17,037 nt of DNA from an uncultured bacterium (GTDB lineage: Bacteria > Cyanobacteriota > Vampirovibrionia > Gastranaerophilales > Gastranaerophilaceae). Below, piece by piece: positions 14,294 to 17,037 of this stretch. The notes beneath the pieces are model-generated. The model searched no databases, was not told the DNA's origin, and worked only from the letters and a program-made list of their open reading frames with translations. The stretch spans positions 1 to 17,037 of the forward strand of contig CASECH010000090.1 of assembly GCA_949286405.1 (NCBI GenBank). Reading direction: 5' to 3'. Every line of letters starts with the position of its first letter. Within the stretch, counting starts at the first letter, position 1. Made by a program: the position numbers and the translations under genes.

Positions 14294-15292
14294 ATGAAAG
14301 TACAAGGGATATATACAAATAAATATTTCAAAAACAGTTTGGAATTTGCGAAAAAAAACGGTGCATTATTCGCAGGTACCGCATCTCTTGTAATGTCCAC
14401 AATTGCACGTCCTATTGCTATTATGGCGACACCAAATACAGATAAAGAAAATAAAAAATATGCTTGTGCAAAATCATTTTCTTCAAGTGCGGTAGGTTAT
14501 TTTTTGATGTTACTTGCATCTGTGCCTGTTGCAAAAGCTATCAAAAATATTAACCAATCACCTTTAAAATATTTAAAAAAATCAACTGTTGAATTTTTTA
14601 AAAAAGAGAATAAAAATCTTGCTAAATCAAGTACATACAATTTTGCAACACAATTATTTACTCTAGGTGTCGGATTTGTAATAGCTGTTCCAAAATCTAT
14701 TATGACATGTGCATTTATACCGCCATTAATGTCAAAAATATTCCCGAAACGCGATGCAAATAAAAAAGATGATATCAATAATTCCAAAATACAGAAAAAA
14801 TCTCCAGCACCGTCTTTTACAGGTTCTCAATCGGTAGTTATTGAGGGGTTGTCAAAAGGTATCGGGAAAATAATGGATACACAATCACTTCAAAAATTAT
14901 CTGAAAAATTCCATAATACAAATTTTGAACAACATATTATGTCTTTGACTGATGTTTTGATTACGGCATCTTTTATGCAACAAACTAAGCGTAATAAAAA
15001 AATAGAAGAATCACGTAAAAAACCACTTATGTATAACTCAGCAATATCAACAGGATTGTGTCTGACTGGTGGTTATGCAGTAAATAGTTTGGTCAAGAAA
15101 AATTTTGAAAAATTTGTGGAAAAATTTACTGAAGCAAATAAAAATTCACCCAAATTAGCTGATTACATCGAAGGTTTAAAAATTGCCAAAACAACTTTAA
15201 TTCTTGGTGGAATTTACTATATTGTAATCCCTATAATTTCTACATTTTTAGCAGATAGAGTCGATAGAAAAAATACAAAATTGTTTTCTTAA
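14294..15292 (+). CDS. Lineage-type membrane protein with PSFTG motif, function unknown
   Basis: I do not recognise a functional family. This 332-residue protein has a conserved-looking N-terminus (MKVQGIYTNKYFKNSLEFAK) and hydrophobic segments at about 24-46, 64-85, 118-146, 215-228, 250-266 and 297-320, so it is probably an integral membrane protein. The middle (151-176) is a polar Lys/Asp/Ser linker ending in PSFTG at 173-177. Short FTG/FKG motifs inside proteins of this sort are something I associate with gut Gastranaerophilales, where whole families of uncharacterised proteins share them; that is memory, not a search. There is no ribosome site, and TATAAT 8 nt upstream suggests a leaderless transcript. 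It is divergent from pnuC and stands alone. Confidence 0.7.
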   Translation: MKVQGIYTNKYFKNSLEFAKKNGALFAGTASLVMSTIARPIAIMATPNTDKENKKYACAKSFSSSAVGYFLMLLASVPVAKAIKNINQSPLKYLKKSTVEFFKKENKNLAKSSTYNFATQLFTLGVGFVIAVPKSIMTCAFIPPLMSKIFPKRDANKKDDINNSKIQKKSPAPSFTGSQSVVIEGLSKGIGKIMDTQSLQKLSEKFHNTNFEQHIMSLTDVLITASFMQQTKRNKKIEESRKKPLMYNSAISTGLCLTGGYAVNSLVKKNFEKFVEKFTEANKNSPKLADYIEGLKIAKTTLILGGIYYIVIPIISTFLADRVDRKNTKLFS

Positions 15293-15380
15293 TATGATTG
15301 TAAGCAGAAAACTTATTTAGCATTTTTCTTGATTGTCTGTTTTGGTATTCAACTTTCTAATATAAAATCTTATCAATTTA

Positions 15381-15396
15381 GGTTTTCCTAAAAACC
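15381..15396 (+). other. Small hairpin just before the ribosome site of the DJ-1/PfpI gene
   Basis: GGTTTT-CCTA-AAAACC can fold into a 6-bp stem with a 4-nt loop. It ends 1-2 nt before the AAAGGAGG ribosome site. It is not followed by a T run, so it is not a terminator. It might protect the 5' end or affect ribosome access, but a stem this weak may mean nothing. Confidence 0.3.
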
Positions 15397-15413
15397 AAAG
15401 GAGGGCTTTTTTT

Positions 15414-16136
15414 ATGTCTGAAGATAAAGAATATGAATTGAATATGGAAAGTTGCAGTTTTGAAATACCAAAAGCAGAGAAAAAAATTCTAATGATTGTA
15501 ACTAATACAGACAAGTTTGATGATCATCATAGAACAGGGGTTTGGTTTGAAGAATTTGCAATTCCTTATAATAAATTTATTGATCAAGGTTGTAAGGTTA
15601 CAGTTGCATCGATAAACGGAGGTAAATCTCCTATTGACCCATTGAGTGAGAATTTGGTTGAAGATATAAAATGGCACAAGGCAAAAGAAATTTTATCACA
15701 CACCGAAAAATTAGAAAACGTTGATTATACTCACTATGATGCAATAGTTTTTCCTGGCGGGCATGGACCAATGTATGACCTTGCAAAAAGTGAGTTAGTT
15801 GCAAAAGTAATAGAATATTTTGCAGAGAATGACAAATTAATCGCTGCAATTTGTCATGGACCTGCAGCACTTTTGTCAGCCAAACAAAAAGATGGACTGG
15901 CTTTTGTGAACGGAAGGACACTGACTTGTTTTACCAATGACGAAGAAATTAGTGCCGGTAAAGATAAATTGGTTCCATACTTTTTAGAAGATATGTTGAA
16001 AAATGAGAATGCATTTTTTACTGCGGATAAAAATGGTGCAATAAATATTGTAGAGGATGGAAATTTAATTACAGGTCAAAATTTTCAATCGAGTAGGCAA
16101 TTTGCAGAAGCTATTTTAAACTACCTTTCAAAATAA
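15414..16136 (+). CDS. DJ-1/PfpI-family protein (type 1 glutamine amidotransferase-like, Hsp31/glyoxalase III-like)
   Basis: This 240-residue cytoplasmic protein has the DJ-1/PfpI fold. The nucleophile elbow AAICHGPAAL (144-153) gives Cys147 with His148. TGVWFEEFAIPY (41-52) supplies the conserved glutamate near the active site. AIVFPGGHGPMYDL (110-123) is the oxyanion/glycine loop characteristic of Hsp31-like members. Such proteins are reported as glutathione-independent glyoxalases or chaperones against carbonyl stress; some homologues are inactive or of unknown function. The first 22 residues precede the core fold and are unusual in length. It has a very strong ribosome site, AAAGGAGGG (15397-15405), 8 nt before the ATG, suggesting high expression. 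It appears monocistronic, bounded downstream by a terminator. Confidence 0.88.
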   Translation: MSEDKEYELNMESCSFEIPKAEKKILMIVTNTDKFDDHHRTGVWFEEFAIPYNKFIDQGCKVTVASINGGKSPIDPLSENLVEDIKWHKAKEILSHTEKLENVDYTHYDAIVFPGGHGPMYDLAKSELVAKVIEYFAENDKLIAAICHGPAALLSAKQKDGLAFVNGRTLTCFTNDEEISAGKDKLVPYFLEDMLKNENAFFTADKNGAINIVEDGNLITGQNFQSSRQFAEAILNYLSK

Positions 16137-16147
16137 TTAAATTTAGT

Positions 16148-16179
16148 AGAAAAGACCGTGTTTTATCACGGTTTTTTCT
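16148..16179 (+). terminator. Rho-independent terminator after the DJ-1/PfpI gene
   Basis: The arms AGAAAAGACCGTG and CACGGTTTTTTCT pair over 13 positions (one G-U) around a 6-nt loop TTTTAT. The ACCGTG/CACGGT core is followed by six T residues. It lies 11 nt after the stop codon. The A-rich left arm gives a T run on the other strand as well, so it could work in both directions. Confidence 0.88.
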
Positions 16180-16222
16180 ATGGTAATATATTCGAGAAAT
16201 AAAATCAGAGGGTTAAGAGATT

Positions 16223-17037
16223 ATGGCAGAGAATATTCGTGATAATAAAGTCACTGTACTGAAGGCGTTAGCAATTTTACTTGTTGTATCAGGTCATTTA
16301 GAGTTTTCATTACTTGGTATGTTTCCTCCATATTCTTTTCAGTTAGCTCTGTTCTTTTTTATTTCAGGATATTTGTTCAAAGAAAAATATCTTGATGATG
16401 TTGCAACTTTTGTACAAAGAAGAATGAAAACACTTTTGTTGCCGTATTTTTTGTATAACTGTTTTTATTTTGGTGTCACAGTTTTAATTGCGAAGTGGAC
16501 AGGGAAGTTTTGGGGAATGCCTGTTTCTTGGAAGAACTTTTTTATAACTCCGTTTCTTAATGGACATCAGTTTGATTTATCTTGTCCTTTGTGGTTTGTG
16601 ACACAATTATTTATGACTATGATTGTCTTTTTATTTGTATTTAGGGTGTTGAGGGGAATTAAAGATAACAAAATTTTCCATTTGTCAGTTTTTTCAATTA
16701 TAGGGGTTCTTGCTATTCCTTTTGCTAAAATATTTGCACTGACTCCTTTAATGCTTGTTGTTATACGTACGATGTTTTCACTATTGTTTGTTTATCTTGG
16801 ATATTTTTATAAGCATTTTATTGAAGGTAAATATGACATTTTTACTGCAAAATGGATAGGTTCTGTAATTGCATTGCAATCTATTTTATGGATGTTTAAT
16901 AGAGATTATGATCCTGAACATGGAATCGGGTTGAGCTATGTATTGGTTTGGGCAAGATTTGATGACCAGTTAATAGTACCTGTTATTACTGCGTTAACTG
17001 GAATTTGGGCTTCGTTGTTTACTGTCAAAGTTTTATA
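16223..17037 (+). CDS. Acyltransferase-3 family membrane protein, 3'-truncated by the window end
   Basis: An open frame from ATG 16223 runs without a stop to the window end, giving 271 codons, so the C-terminus is missing. KALAILLVVSGHLEF (14-28) is the first transmembrane segment of the acyltransferase-3 (OafA/NodX-like) family, with His25 as the conserved catalytic-type histidine. ALFFFISGYLFKEKY (42-56) and the RRMKTLLLPYFLYN segment (64-77) are also family signatures, and further hydrophobic segments follow. These enzymes usually O-acetylate exported or lipid-linked glycans and other surface molecules at the inner membrane. A link to the glycan operon about 2.6 kb upstream is possible but unproven, since two or three unrelated genes and a terminator lie between. 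A modest purine-rich ribosome site (AAGAGA, about 16215-16220) precedes the ATG. Confidence 0.85.
   Translation, partial: MAENIRDNKVTVLKALAILLVVSGHLEFSLLGMFPPYSFQLALFFFISGYLFKEKYLDDVATFVQRRMKTLLLPYFLYNCFYFGVTVLIAKWTGKFWGMPVSWKNFFITPFLNGHQFDLSCPLWFVTQLFMTMIVFLFVFRVLRGIKDNKIFHLSVFSIIGVLAIPFAKIFALTPLMLVVIRTMFSLLFVYLGYFYKHFIEGKYDIFTAKWIGSVIALQSILWMFNRDYDPEHGIGLSYVLVWARFDDQLIVPVITALTGIWASLFTVKVL

Noticed and set aside
15293..15413. Possible small RNA or terminator in the 121-nt gap before the DJ-1/PfpI gene
   Set aside because: Apart from a weak GGTTTT/AAAACC stem I see no stable fold, no T-tailed hairpin and no convincing promoter pair.

Overview
The window is very AT-rich bacterial DNA (by eye around 30% G+C), densely packed, with Shine-Dalgarno-led genes. 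The best lineage clue is the membrane protein at 14294-15292. Its N-terminus and its short PSFTG motif recall proteins I associate with gut Melainabacteria/Vampirovibrionia (Gastranaerophilales). This is recollection rather than a database result. Nothing here looks phage- or transposon-derived, and I saw no tRNA, rRNA or CRISPR array.

Region 1 (1-468) is a divergent arsenic-type unit. The first 20 codons of a probable ArsM-like arsenite methyltransferase leave the window on the minus strand. An ArsR-family repressor with a CVC metal-binding motif reads on the plus strand. The intergenic DNA holds two opposed TTGACA promoters and three TGGAATAT-type operator arms.

Region 2 (550-3468) is a LysR-type regulator divergent from a two-gene unit: an alpha/beta hydrolase, then an exported protein with two carboxymuconolactone-decarboxylase-like domains and a cupin domain. 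The intergenic DNA has a 31-bp near-palindrome and an 18-bp direct repeat that look like LysR binding sites.

Region 3 (3594-13585) is ten tightly coupled plus-strand genes forming one surface-glycan operon. The order is FdtA/QdtA-type sugar ketoisomerase, CarB-like ATP-grasp enzyme, NAD-dependent epimerase/dehydratase, HAD phosphatase, two tandem paralogous radical SAM enzymes, CgeB-like glycosyltransferase, DegT-type PLP aminotransferase, DUF1796 putative cysteine peptidase, and a second GT-B glycosyltransferase. The ketoisomerase and aminotransferase together imply a nucleotide-linked 3-amino-3,6-dideoxyhexose. The ATP-grasp, epimerase, HAD and radical SAM genes look like an extra, uncharacterised tailoring or second-sugar module. 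This operon is the most likely undescribed system in the window.

Region 4 (13582-17037) is ordinary chromosomal content. It has a PnuC vitamin transporter convergent with the glycan operon, the divergent lineage-type membrane protein whose start codon lies only 16 nt away, a DJ-1/PfpI-family protein, a clear terminator, and the start of an acyltransferase-3 family membrane protein that runs off the end.
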